Of a stretch of DNA of 64,000 nucleotides, positions 39,848 through 49,055 are shown piece by piece. This DNA comes from Nitrosomonas sp. Is79A3. GTDB taxonomy: Bacteria; Pseudomonadota; Gammaproteobacteria; Burkholderiales; Nitrosomonadaceae. Position numbers and translations under genes: made by a program. The stretch is taken from positions 2,976,001 to 3,040,000 of the forward strand of contig NC_015731.1 in NCBI RefSeq assembly GCF_000219585.1. Reading direction: 5' to 3'. The number at the start of each line of letters is the position of its first letter. The first letter of the stretch is position 1. A model generated the notes under the pieces. The model saw nothing but the letters and a program-made list of their open reading frames with translations, was not told the origin of the DNA and did not search any database.

Positions 39848-40081
39848 AGATTTTCCTCGGTTAATTGATGGCAGTGATTGTCATATATTGGAATTAAGTA
39901 TCTCATGAACAAGCCTGGTTGGGTGCGGACAATACGTACCTACCGCTAAGGCGGGTAGATTCTACTCGCTCTGGGGAAGTGCTTTTTCTAGTTTAAATTC
40001 GGCTGGTGTGTGTATTCGAGGTAAAATGCTCCGAATTTTCCAGTCAAGATAAACGCTTAGACTATTTCTGAATATTCAACA

Positions 40082-40903
40082 ATGCAACCAGCTTTCTTCA
40101 ATCATCTCTTACTCATCTGCGCGTTTGAACTCAAGAGAGGCTTTGCGACCAGAAAAGGCATAGTGTCTCTAGTGACCTTTGCGGTCATTTGGTATTTTAT
40201 TCTGCTTTATCCGCTTCGATTTGCCGCTGAGCTGTTGGTGCAGGAAAAGGGATTACAGGCAGAATTCAGTATTTTTGAGTTGATTGGCTTTGGCGCAATC
40301 CAGCATTGGCCCATTCCTGAATTCGGCGTATTTTGGCATTTTGCGCTGATGATCTTCCCGATGTTGAGCATTATGCTTGCAGCCGATCAAACCTGTTCCG
40401 ATCGTGAGCGCGGCACATTACGTTTTATTGTCATACGCAGCAGCCGCGACAGCGTGTTCTTTGGCCGGTTTGTTGGCGCAATGATGATTCAGGCACTGTG
40501 GATCAGTGGCGCCCTATTCAGCACCCTCGCGCTGACCCTGACCCGTGATGCGTCGCTTCTTGCTTTTGCACTACCGGATCTACTCATCTTAAACGTTAAT
40601 TTAATCTTGGTCGTTCTACCCTTTACCGCCATGATGGCCGCTTTATCCGCCAAAGTTAAATCTGCCCGGCAAGCAACCCTCTGGGCTATTCTGATCTGGA
40701 TGTTTTTGGCTGGGATTATCGGCAGCTTAGCTTATTATCTCCCCGTACTGGCTTTTCTAAAATGCCTGATCCCCGGCTATCAATTATCTGATTTGGCGCA
40801 ACTGTCCGGATGGCAAACGCTGTCATTGGCTTATATTCCGCTCCTGCAAAGCCTGATCTTGTTAATCTTGGGGCGCTGGATAATGGCAAGGCAGGCCCTG
40901 TGA
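40082..40903 (+). CDS. ABC-2 type transporter permease
   Basis: A 273-residue inner-membrane protein with six hydrophobic segments. The conserved cytoplasmic segment DQTCSDRERGTLRFIVIRSSRDSVFFGRF is typical of NosY-like ABC-2 permeases. It overlaps the ATP-binding subunit by four bases (GTGA), so the two form one exporter. The substrate is not evident; neighbouring genes give no hint. Confidence 0.82.
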   Translation: MQPAFFNHLLLICAFELKRGFATRKGIVSLVTFAVIWYFILLYPLRFAAELLVQEKGLQAEFSIFELIGFGAIQHWPIPEFGVFWHFALMIFPMLSIMLAADQTCSDRERGTLRFIVIRSSRDSVFFGRFVGAMMIQALWISGALFSTLALTLTRDASLLAFALPDLLILNVNLILVVLPFTAMMAALSAKVKSARQATLWAILIWMFLAGIIGSLAYYLPVLAFLKCLIPGYQLSDLAQLSGWQTLSLAYIPLLQSLILLILGRWIMARQAL

Positions 40904-41820
40904 ATTCGCCTATTATTCAATGCCAGCAGCTTAGCCACGCTTATTCCGGCAAAGCCGCCCTCACCAATGTCAGTTTTGAACTGAATGCGGGGGAACCTAT
41001 CGGTTTGGTAGGTCCGAATGGCGCTGGAAAAACCACCTTGCTAAGTATCTTGTCTGGTTTTCTACACCCTTCTTCCGGCACTGTCCGGGTGTTTGGTCAT
41101 CCGCCCGGTACCACGCAACTCATTGGCAAAGTCTCGGCATTACCCCAGGATGCCCGGTTAGACCCGAGCTTTACGCTGACAGAGCAACTGGTTTTTTATG
41201 CGCGGCTACAAGGATTCACTCACCAACAAGCAAACCTGGAAGCCAGCCGGGTGTTAGAGATATTTGCACTTAAAGACGCCGCACATGAAAAACCTCTGGC
41301 ACTCAGTCATGGCATGGCAAAACGGGTGGCCATCGCGCAAGCGCTGATCGGCAAACCAGCGCTCATCTTACTCGATGAACCCACCGCTGGGCTGGATCCT
41401 ATGAGCGTCCGGACCGTGCGATCAATCATTGCAGAACTATCGTCCGCGACGACTTTCATCATCAGTTCTCACGATTTGGCCGAACTTGACCGGTTATGTC
41501 AGCAAATTTTGCTGCTGGAAAATGGCATTTTGCAGACCGAGAAAGTAAGCGCTAACCAGCAACAGACTGCTTCCCGATTCATTACCCTGCAAATGGAAAA
41601 TTGTCCGGCAGCGGAGGTAATTGCTAAATTCATAGTTTTAGAAGGCGTCTTACAAGTCACTAACCCGCAAAAAAATGAATTTATCGTAGAATACAACCCT
41701 GACTTGCAACCCAGCATGGATCTGCAACTCATGCATTGTATTCAAACCAATCACTGGCAATACCGGCAGTTAAGCCACGGCAAAACGTTGGAAGAAAAGC
41801 TTTTCTCAAGAAATTCATAG
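40900..41820 (+). CDS. ABC transporter ATP-binding protein
   Basis: The ATPase of the exporter with the preceding permease. It has Walker A GPNGAGKT, signature LSHGMAKRVAIAQAL, Walker B LILLDEPTAGLDP and the SSHDLAEL switch, with a C-terminal extension of about 100 residues that may regulate it. I chose the GTG at 40900, which overlaps the permease stop; the longer frame from 40810 would run inside the permease gene. 306 residues. Confidence 0.88.
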   Translation: MNSPIIQCQQLSHAYSGKAALTNVSFELNAGEPIGLVGPNGAGKTTLLSILSGFLHPSSGTVRVFGHPPGTTQLIGKVSALPQDARLDPSFTLTEQLVFYARLQGFTHQQANLEASRVLEIFALKDAAHEKPLALSHGMAKRVAIAQALIGKPALILLDEPTAGLDPMSVRTVRSIIAELSSATTFIISSHDLAELDRLCQQILLLENGILQTEKVSANQQQTASRFITLQMENCPAAEVIAKFIVLEGVLQVTNPQKNEFIVEYNPDLQPSMDLQLMHCIQTNHWQYRQLSHGKTLEEKLFSRNS

Positions 41821-41828
41821 CATTTCTA

Positions 41829-41968
41829 ATGAATTCGCACTAAGGAATCTCTGAATAACTCACCTTTGTCATTCCGAACGTAGTGAGGAATCTTTGGCAA
41901 TCAACAGTATAGATTTCTCGCTCTGCTCGAAATGACAGTTATTCAGAGGTTCCTTAGTGCGAATTCAT
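41829..41968. repeat. Palindromic repeat, GGAATCTCTGAATAA family, copy 2
   Basis: Arms of over 30 bases (ATGAATTCGCACTAAGGAAT... from 41829 and its complement ending at 41968) with one mismatch make an even longer hairpin than copy 1. The core is almost identical to 33231-33346. It lies between the convergent ABC ATPase and TPR genes, where it could end both transcripts. Confidence 0.87.
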
Positions 41969-42012
41969 GCAATATCCGGGCTAAGATCCTTATTCACAGC
42001 ACTTTACTTCCA

Positions 42013-43761
42013 CTAACGCCCGAAACGGGAAGCGCTCAATTTTACGTCTGCACGCGCCCAGGCTTGCTCAAACCGCGCTGCAATGACCCTTGCTTGATCA
42101 TCTTTCTTTTGCGCACGCAAAGCCTGCTGCAATCCGTAAAGCGCCCATCCGTTGTTACGATTCCGTCGCAGATCCTCCCAATACACCGTCTCTGCTTCGT
42201 CTGCCCGCCCTGATTTAAGCAGAATAGCACCCAGTGCCAGCCGTGGCGGCAAATGAAATTCTAACGGTTCTGTATACACCAGCGCATCTTCCAGACGAAC
42301 TGCTTTCTCAAGGTGTGTAATGGCCTGATCGAACTGTCCACGCGCAGCAGCAATCTCACCCGCGAGTACTTCCGGTGCAGCACTCAGTACCGTTTTTGTG
42401 GTGTTTTTTGAAAGAAGAGGACCATCCAGCAATGGATCATTCATGATCTTGCGTAGCGATTCCAGCTCTTGCTCGGCTTGTTGTAATTGTTCTGTTGCGA
42501 CCAATGCGAGGCCGCGTACATAGTGCCAGCTTCCCGTCAAAAATAGATTGGTCGATGGCGGTGCGGGTTCAGCTAGAATTTCCTGCCAGTGCCCAAATCT
42601 TGCGAGGGCCCAATAAGGGGTTACACGGAAAACTGCTGTCAACGGTATTGCCTTCAACACTTCATCGCTAATCTTACTGGCAACTTCGCGTGCGGATTGG
42701 ATGGCAATCTTGCTTTGACCATCCACGGTCGCTGCGAACCAAAGAAAATGAATATTGTGCGGGTAGTACACCATCGGATATAACCCTTGCGCGTGACACT
42801 GCGTGATGTAATCTTCATCGGCGGCGATTGCAAGCTGGTTGCTCTTCATGGAATCGGCATAGCGGCCTACACGTTGATAAATATGCGATGCCATGTGTAT
42901 CATATGCCCCGCCGTTGGCATCAGCGTCAGTAGCGTGTCGGCTGCTTGCTCTGCGCGCTCGGGCGTACTGGTTGGCTCTATCAGGTGGATATACATATGC
43001 AGCGCCCCCGGATGTTTCGGATTGCGCCGCAGCACTTCCTCGGTGAGCGCGACGATTTCGGCTGTTCCCTCATACGGCTGGCCATCAAGCATCCAATAAC
43101 CCCAAGGCCGGAGATCCATCATGGATTCCACATAGAACATCGCAATATCCGGGTCGTCTGGAAAACGCTCATGCACTGCCTGCATCGCCTCTGCGTAAGC
43201 CTTATTATTCGCCTCTCGTTGCTCAGCCTGCCCGGAATAGCGCTTCTCGAGCGCGCTGATAAGCGCTTGCTCCTTCGGTGATGCATTTTTCATCAATGAT
43301 CTGGCCTGCTGCACGATCTCCAAAGCCTGTGGCTCTTCGTTCGGTTCCATCATCGCGTTGATGTTGGGACCCAGCACGAGTGCTTGCCCCCAATAAGCCA
43401 TCGCAAGCCCGGGATCCAATCGCGCCGCTTCACGGAACGACCGGCGTGCCTCGGCATGGTTGAACGCGTAAGCAAGATTGAGTCCCTGGTTGATGTACTG
43501 CTGTGCTAACGGGTTGCGGGTACTGACGGGGAATGTGTGCGTACCTAAATTATGCAACCTGGGCGCAAGCTGGCCATCCGGGCTTGGCTTATTCGCCATC
43601 TCGGATTCCTTATAATGCTTATGGCCACCGCCATGTCCGGTGGAAGACTGCTGTTGTTGGGTTGCTGTTATTGCTTCTGACTCGGCATACGATTCGTGGG
43701 TACTCGCGACAACCAGAGTCAGAACTAAAATCGTGGAACGGATGGCAGTATAGGATTGCAT
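42013..43761 (-). CDS. Exported TPR-repeat protein
   Basis: A 582-residue protein with a signal peptide (STILVLTLVVASTHESYAES), a His/Gly-rich stretch (GHGGGHKHYKE) and many helical repeats. TPR-like units are clear near LAYAFNHAEARRSFREAARLDPGLAMAYWG and again at the C-terminus. A GGGAGG site precedes the ATG. It probably acts as a periplasmic scaffold; no enzyme motif is visible. The neighbouring gene on the same strand (DUF4242) lies upstream. Confidence 0.8.
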   Translation of the reverse strand: MQSYTAIRSTILVLTLVVASTHESYAESEAITATQQQQSSTGHGGGHKHYKESEMANKPSPDGQLAPRLHNLGTHTFPVSTRNPLAQQYINQGLNLAYAFNHAEARRSFREAARLDPGLAMAYWGQALVLGPNINAMMEPNEEPQALEIVQQARSLMKNASPKEQALISALEKRYSGQAEQREANNKAYAEAMQAVHERFPDDPDIAMFYVESMMDLRPWGYWMLDGQPYEGTAEIVALTEEVLRRNPKHPGALHMYIHLIEPTSTPERAEQAADTLLTLMPTAGHMIHMASHIYQRVGRYADSMKSNQLAIAADEDYITQCHAQGLYPMVYYPHNIHFLWFAATVDGQSKIAIQSAREVASKISDEVLKAIPLTAVFRVTPYWALARFGHWQEILAEPAPPSTNLFLTGSWHYVRGLALVATEQLQQAEQELESLRKIMNDPLLDGPLLSKNTTKTVLSAAPEVLAGEIAAARGQFDQAITHLEKAVRLEDALVYTEPLEFHLPPRLALGAILLKSGRADEAETVYWEDLRRNRNNGWALYGLQQALRAQKKDDQARVIAARFEQAWARADVKLSASRFGR

Positions 43762-43820
43762 GATTTTTACCTCCCTCTATAACATAACAGTACTCAATTT
43801 ACGTAACCGAGAGAAATGCT

Positions 43821-44099
43821 CTAATTCTGCTCGGCAGTAGTTGGATCAATCACAGATTTGATTCGAGAAACACGCTGAGCGGGAAACCCGCCTTGTTCGG
43901 CATGCGCTCTGATAGTCGCTTCGTCGGGTGCAATGTAGATGCAATAGACTTTGTCATCCGTCACGTAACTTTCCAGCCATTGGATTCTTGGACCCATATG
44001 GTTCAACACATTGCACGATTTCTGAGAAATGGCTTGTAAATCTTGCGGTGTCAGTGAACCTGCTCCGGAAATTTCACGTTCTATTATATATTTCGGCAT
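43821..44099 (-). CDS. DUF4242 family protein
   Basis: A 92-residue protein: MPKYIIEREISGAGSLTPQD at the start and YVTDDKVYCIYIAPDEATIRAHAEQGGFP later, the pattern of DUF4242 (a small ferredoxin-like fold described as nickel-binding in some annotations). I chose the ATG at 44097-44099, which follows GGAGG; a longer frame extends upstream into the inverted-repeat element and is not credible. It lies 59 bp upstream of the exported TPR gene on the same strand. Confidence 0.78.
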   Translation of the reverse strand: MPKYIIEREISGAGSLTPQDLQAISQKSCNVLNHMGPRIQWLESYVTDDKVYCIYIAPDEATIRAHAEQGGFPAQRVSRIKSVIDPTTAEQN

Positions 44100-44111
44100 T
44101 TCGCCTCCCTT

Positions 44112-44255
44112 AGCAAGCCGTCGAAAAACTATCTGCGTCGCCGCTGCGGTGTTAAAAACAGACTCAGAATGCTCATTTATTAAGCATAAACTGCGCTTTT
44201 TCGCCTGTTTTTGCCTTGCATCGGCTACCTCGAAAACGTTCTTCAACGGCCTGTT
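44112..44255. repeat. Inverted-repeat element (MITE-like), copy 2
   Basis: Second copy of the element at 25692-25833. Left arm AGCAAGCCGTCGAAAAAC and right arm GTTCTTCAACGGCCTGTT are slightly diverged, but the core (for example TTATTAAGCATAAACTGCGC) is identical. It lies directly upstream of the DUF4242 gene, within its probable promoter region, and downstream of the TetR gene. Confidence 0.85.
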
Positions 44256-44301
44256 AGAATTAATTAAATATGACCAGTCGTATTTCTACTCAGTAAAAAA
44301 A

Positions 44302-44898
44302 TTAAGGTCTGAAATAAGCGCCCAATAAATTCTGACAACACTGTTTGAGCGGAGCGGATGATTTTTCTATCTTCATCCGCAGTAAAGCGCCTTGCCAGGT
44401 ATTTATGAGCAGATCAGCCATTTCTTCTGCTGATTTATCTTTTCTTACCGTACCTTGTTGCTGCGCCTTAGCTATTCCCAGTTGCAAAAGATCTCGGTAG
44501 CGATTGACCGCAGACTGCAGAGATTTCTGGCAAACTTCGCTGGTATCGCCTATTTCTCCCATCAGATTGCCTAAGAGGCACCCCCCTTTAAACGCATTCT
44601 TTTCAAGTTCTATAATAAGCTCATCAAAATAACATTTGATTGCACCAAGAGCATCGGTACCCGAGTTATCCAAGTAACTTGCCAATTGTGCAATAAACGG
44701 ATCAATGTAGTACTGAATGACATCGGCGCCAAAATCCTCCTTGCTGCCAAAATAATTATAAAAAGAACCCTTGGGAACATTGACTGCATCCAAGATTTCT
44801 TGCAGTCCGGTGCCATGATAACCTTGTCCGATGAATCGAGTGACGCCTTGGCTTAGCAGACTCTCTCTATTTAATTCTTTTTTGGTTGATTTTGACAT
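44302..44898 (-). CDS. TetR/AcrR family regulator
   Basis: A 198-residue repressor. The N-terminal helix-turn-helix reads GLQEILDAVNVPKGSFYNYFGSKE, and the C-terminal ligand domain contains KGGCLLGNLMGEIGD with Cys107. That cysteine is near the position of the redox-sensing cysteine of E. coli NemR, so it may sense reactive electrophiles; this is inferred from position and motif only. Its targets are unknown; the DUF4242 and TPR genes downstream on the same strand are candidates. Confidence 0.85.
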   Translation of the reverse strand: MSKSTKKELNRESLLSQGVTRFIGQGYHGTGLQEILDAVNVPKGSFYNYFGSKEDFGADVIQYYIDPFIAQLASYLDNSGTDALGAIKCYFDELIIELEKNAFKGGCLLGNLMGEIGDTSEVCQKSLQSAVNRYRDLLQLGIAKAQQQGTVRKDKSAEEMADLLINTWQGALLRMKIEKSSAPLKQCCQNLLGAYFRP

Positions 44899-45139
44899 GC
44901 ACAGATAATACGACCGGTTGTCTCATATGTCAAATTGTCTTTTGAACCTTGCACACAGAATTACGAAATTTCCTGTTGTTTCAGAATGTAAATCCTCTCC
45001 GCAAAGTCAGCGGATCGTATAGAGGGCAATTAATGGCTGTTCTTATGAATTGGTAGCCCCGGAAATTTTGATACCTTTTACGCAAATACAGGAATTGTAG
45101 TTATCGGCTAACGATTATTGTTAATAGGAGATTAATACC

Positions 45140-46660
45140 ATGAGCGTAGCAAAAGAGAACGATCAGGAATCCGGCAAAAGAATTGGAAATGTAATTAATT
45201 CGATTTACCAAATTGATAATACAACGCCAATGTTTGTTGGTAGTTATACATGGAATGGCCAATTTTTCTGGAGTGACAGCCTTACGAGCTATACCATTAA
45301 AATTGATGAAAATCTTGCATTGTCCTTTGATGAAGCGGTGATGGCGGGTAGCGGTGATATTGTCATCTCTAATGGTTCGGACACGCGTACTATTGCTATT
45401 AATGATGCCAGTCAGGTCACATTTAACGAGTATGGTGAAGTAACGATCAACCCGACAGCGGACTTGATTCCTAACACCAAATACCATGTTACGATGACCA
45501 GTGGTGTCATCAGGGATACAGCAGGAAACTCCTTTTCCGGTATCAGCGATCAAACCACACTTAATTTCACGACGATCGCCTCTGATCCACTGCTGCTCGG
45601 CAACGGTTGGGACAGCTCCGCTGCGCTATTTGGCCCTCAGGAGTTCAAAATTGATGACACTTTTAAACTATACTTTGATGAGGAAGTAGTGGCAGGTAGT
45701 GGTGATATTATCATTTCTAATGGCTCGGATACGCGTACTATCGCTATCAATGATGTCAGTCAAGTCACTTACTCCGATGAGTCGCATCGCACGGTAAGCA
45801 TCAATCCGCTAGAAGACTTGATTCCGAATACCACCTACAGTGTCCAGATTGCCAGTGGCGTCATCAGGGATACAGCAGGCAATTCCTATGCGGGTACCAG
45901 CAATGCTAATCCACTCAATTACACATCCGTCGCATCAAATCCACTCCTGGTATGGAGCAATCCACAAGATGATTCAACCTTAAAGCTTGATGACAATATC
46001 ACATTATACTTTGATGAAGAAGTGGCGGCTGGCATCGGCAATATTGTCATCTCTAACGGTTTGGATACACGTACTATCGCCATTAATGATGCAAGTCAGG
46101 TTGCGTTTAGTAACAGTAAAATGGGCAACACCATTACTATCAATCCGACAGCGGATTTGATCCCTAACACCACCTACAGTATCCAGATGGGCAGTGACGT
46201 TATTACAGATACAGCGGGCAATGCCTATGCAGGTATCAGTGATACTACTATGCTTAACTTCACAACTTTGTCCTCTAATCCACTCCTGATACAGAGCAAT
46301 CCATGGGATGAGTCATTCATCGGGGTTAGTAACAATATTTTTTTACTTTTTGATGAAGACGTAATTGCAGGCAATGGTCATATTATTATCTCCAACGGAT
46401 CAGACACACGTAATATAGCCATTCATGACACCAATCAAGTCACGTTTGATGGATATGGTGCCGTCATCATCAATCTAGCGACGGATTTGGTTACTAACAC
46501 GGCCTACAATATCCAAATGGCCAGCGGTGTCATTATGGATACAGAAGGGAATCCTTATGAAGGTATTAACGATGAAACTACATTAAAATTCACTACCATA
46601 GATGATACTGGCGGCGCCACATACGCAGACCTAATAGGAATCCAAGTTTTACAGACTTGA
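45140..46660 (+). CDS. Protein with four Ig-like (Big_5/SbsA-type) repeats
   Basis: A 506-residue protein made of four repeats of about 105 residues. Each has a segment of the form LxFDExVxAGxGxIxISNGxDTRTIAI followed by DLIPNTxYxxxxxSGVIxDTAGNxxxGI. Such repeats occur in large surface or secreted adhesins. AGGAG lies 9 bases before the ATG. There is no N-terminal signal peptide, so export, if any, would need a C-terminal type I signal, which is not visible; the chain stops soon after the last repeat (ATYADLIGIQVLQT). It may be C-terminally truncated. Confidence 0.8.
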   Translation: MSVAKENDQESGKRIGNVINSIYQIDNTTPMFVGSYTWNGQFFWSDSLTSYTIKIDENLALSFDEAVMAGSGDIVISNGSDTRTIAINDASQVTFNEYGEVTINPTADLIPNTKYHVTMTSGVIRDTAGNSFSGISDQTTLNFTTIASDPLLLGNGWDSSAALFGPQEFKIDDTFKLYFDEEVVAGSGDIIISNGSDTRTIAINDVSQVTYSDESHRTVSINPLEDLIPNTTYSVQIASGVIRDTAGNSYAGTSNANPLNYTSVASNPLLVWSNPQDDSTLKLDDNITLYFDEEVAAGIGNIVISNGLDTRTIAINDASQVAFSNSKMGNTITINPTADLIPNTTYSIQMGSDVITDTAGNAYAGISDTTMLNFTTLSSNPLLIQSNPWDESFIGVSNNIFLLFDEDVIAGNGHIIISNGSDTRNIAIHDTNQVTFDGYGAVIINLATDLVTNTAYNIQMASGVIMDTEGNPYEGINDETTLKFTTIDDTGGATYADLIGIQVLQT

Positions 46661-46875
46661 ACTTTACGTTGATAGGCTCCTGAAAGATTCTGTTGTTGTA
46701 AGTATCTCATCAAAACAATCAGCGGAGGTCTTCTGTTATACCTGGCCGAGCTACTCCTGATTAATTTCACTCGCTTTGATGACAGTACTATCATTTGAAT
46801 AGAAATTCTGGATGCTATTGATACTAATAGTTTTAATAGAAGAATTCTCACTCTGGCTGAAATTTACAACAGGAA

Positions 46876-48198
46876 ATGAAAAAGAAGATGACAGTGCCTA
46901 ACACTGGTATTTCATTGTCTGCTCTGCTGCAAGCGGCTATTCAATGCCATCAAGCCGGAAGGCTTCAGGAAGCAGAAAAGCATTGCCTGCGTATTTGCAC
47001 TGTCGCTCCTAATCTCCCGGATGCTTTGCATTTGCTTGCGATTATCTATGCGCAAACAGGGCATTATCAGGCAGCAAATGATAATTTTTTTAAAGCAATT
47101 GACAAAGATCCTTCGCGTGCTGATTTTTATAGTAACTATGGGAATGCATTGTGGGAACAAAATCGTATCGAAGAAGCAATACATTATTGCCATCAATCAT
47201 TAGCACTCGATGCAAATCGTGCTGAAGCGCATAATATTCTGGGTAATGTTTATTTGTCGCAAAATCGATTGGAAGAAGCAGTCATCAGTTTCCGCAAAGC
47301 ACTTGAGATTCATCCAACTTACGTTCATGTATTGAACAATCTGGGAAATGCGCTGCAAAAACTCAATCAGGCAGAAGATGCTGTCAATTGTTATCGCCAG
47401 GCACTCAAGTTGCAAGAAAACTATCCGGAAGCACACAATAACCTCGGGCAAGCGCTCAAAAGCTTAGGTAGGCTTGATGAAGCGAGAGGCCATTTTCGTA
47501 GCGCAATTAAACTCCGCCCTGATTTTCATAAAGCAGCGCAGAATTACTTGGAGATTGATCCGGCTTGGATTGAACCATTGGACGGAGAGAAACTCACGCT
47601 TCGCCGATACAGCGAAGACGATGCTGAGTATCTACATCAATGTTATAAAAATAACACTTTCATGACACAATATAATCACTATATACCTCGTCATCAGCGC
47701 ATTGAAGATTTGGCAATAAAGTTGCGCGAAACCAATGCGAAACATCCCTGTCAATTGAAATCGGTTGATTGGATTATTTTCAAGAAAGCGACTGATCAGC
47801 CTGTCGGTATTGCTAATCTTGTCGAAATCCAATTCCATCACCGGCGTGCTGAGTTTCTGATTGGTTTTGCAAACCCTGAACACCATAATAAAAGCTATGG
47901 CCTAGAGGCAACCTTGCTGGTACTCGATTATGCTTTCAATCGGGTTGGCCTGAATAAACTGACTACTATCGTGTACAGCGATAACGTCTTCGCGCAGAAA
48001 AATAGCTTGGCATTGGGGTTTGTTCAAGAAAGCTATCTACGCGAGCAGATTATGGAACCAAACGGTGAAAAATTTTTAAATCTTTATGGCAATGGAATGA
48101 CGCTGAATGATTTTCGTAACAACAAGCGCATACCAAAATTATCATGGCGCTTGTTGAGACGTGACATCACATGCCCATTAAGCTTGAAAGACAACTAA
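46876..48198 (+). CDS. TPR-GNAT acetyltransferase fusion
   Basis: A 440-residue protein with at least five TPR units (about residues 15-225, for example AHNILGNVYLSQNRLEEAVISFRKALEIHP) fused to a RimJ/RimL-type GNAT domain (about 235-410: LTLRRYSEDDAEYLHQCYKNN, VGIANLVEIQF, KSYGLEATLLVLDYAFN, NSLALGFVQE). The GNAT half would acetylate an amine or protein N-terminus selected by the TPR half. The true start may be Met5, as the AGGA site is very close to the first ATG. The substrate is unknown; the Ig-repeat protein upstream is a candidate by position only. Confidence 0.85.
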   Translation: MKKKMTVPNTGISLSALLQAAIQCHQAGRLQEAEKHCLRICTVAPNLPDALHLLAIIYAQTGHYQAANDNFFKAIDKDPSRADFYSNYGNALWEQNRIEEAIHYCHQSLALDANRAEAHNILGNVYLSQNRLEEAVISFRKALEIHPTYVHVLNNLGNALQKLNQAEDAVNCYRQALKLQENYPEAHNNLGQALKSLGRLDEARGHFRSAIKLRPDFHKAAQNYLEIDPAWIEPLDGEKLTLRRYSEDDAEYLHQCYKNNTFMTQYNHYIPRHQRIEDLAIKLRETNAKHPCQLKSVDWIIFKKATDQPVGIANLVEIQFHHRRAEFLIGFANPEHHNKSYGLEATLLVLDYAFNRVGLNKLTTIVYSDNVFAQKNSLALGFVQESYLREQIMEPNGEKFLNLYGNGMTLNDFRNNKRIPKLSWRLLRRDITCPLSLKDN

Positions 48199-48534
48199 TC
48201 GATTATTTAGCGAGGATATTTTGCGGCTACGCCAGTCATCTCAACACGCACGAATTTACCAAATGACTGCGAGATTTATTTCCAATAATTTGTTCTAGCT
48301 CAGATCAAGTTGCTCAGCCTGGCAGTATCACCTTACGAGACCTTTTCTTTTTTGGTAGACTCATCAATAATGATGGTTACCACTGGTGAATTAAACGACG
48401 GGACTAGGTCTCTACAAAGAATCAACAATCATAACCAAAGAAAACTCATCGATTGGGGAGTCAATTGCAAGAATCGATAGAATCAAACTTGACTGCCCTT
48501 TCCTAAAATACTGATATTCATTAAAAGGCACCGG
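48199..48534. other. Intergenic region without recognised feature
   Basis: 336 bp between the TPR-GNAT gene and the His/Met-rich exported protein. I see no ORF, repeat copy or terminator with a T tract. It must hold the promoter of the downstream pair. Confidence 0.4.
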
Positions 48535-49047
48535 ATGGCTAAGATAACTGCTGAACATTCAAAATTTTTCAAGCTTATTTGCGCTGAAACAGCGCTGGCA
48601 ATACTCCTGGTTTCACACAGCGCTAGCGCCGATCAGTCTCAGTCGAACGCAAATCCATGCATTCATCAATTAAGCTCAGCACAATCCGGCCAGAGCGAAA
48701 GCACTTGTCACAAGACTCAATCTAAGTGGATTGAACTACCGGATGAAGCAATCAAGAAACTAAAAATTGACGCCGGTTTCGGCTGGGGGATTTTTAGTGG
48801 CACTATCTACAATGGCAATGAAAATTACCATGTGACGCAATTGATTGTCAGCATGGTACCTATCCACGGGCATCATCACATGGAAATGCACGCAAGCATG
48901 TCACATGACCCTAAAATACATCAAATTAATCAGGAGCTAGCCCCTTTATCGAAAGGCGCTCTCTCCATGCCACTAGCCAATGAAGATGTCCATATCCATG
49001 ATTTTGAGTGGAAAATCATTAAGGTCATGGGGTATCAAACGCACTGA
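48535..49047 (+). CDS. Exported His/Met-rich protein
   Basis: A 170-residue protein with a signal peptide (AETALAILLVSHSASADQ) and a metal-ligand-rich segment at about 108-130: VPIHGHHHMEMHASMSHD. Two cysteine residues flank the mature N-terminus (Cys42, Cys58). Such His/Met clusters suit copper or iron binding in the periplasm. Its stop is 8 bases before the next gene, whose product is a histidine-bearing membrane protein, so they probably form one unit. I recognise no named family. Confidence 0.7.
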   Translation: MAKITAEHSKFFKLICAETALAILLVSHSASADQSQSNANPCIHQLSSAQSGQSESTCHKTQSKWIELPDEAIKKLKIDAGFGWGIFSGTIYNGNENYHVTQLIVSMVPIHGHHHMEMHASMSHDPKIHQINQELAPLSKGALSMPLANEDVHIHDFEWKIIKVMGYQTH

Positions 49048-49055
49048 TCCATACC

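Noticed and set aside
39930..39965. CTACCGCTAAGGCGGGTAG hairpin as terminator or attachment site
   Set aside because: Imperfect stem, no T tract and no repeated copy in the window.
40810..40899. Longer N-terminus of the ABC ATP-binding protein starting inside the permease
   Set aside because: Typical ATPase sequence begins only after the GTG at 40900, which overlaps the permease stop in the usual GTGA manner.
44100..44246. 49-codon N-terminal extension of the DUF4242 protein
   Set aside because: It lies in the inverted-repeat element, and GGAGG directly before the ATG at 44097-44099 supports the short form.
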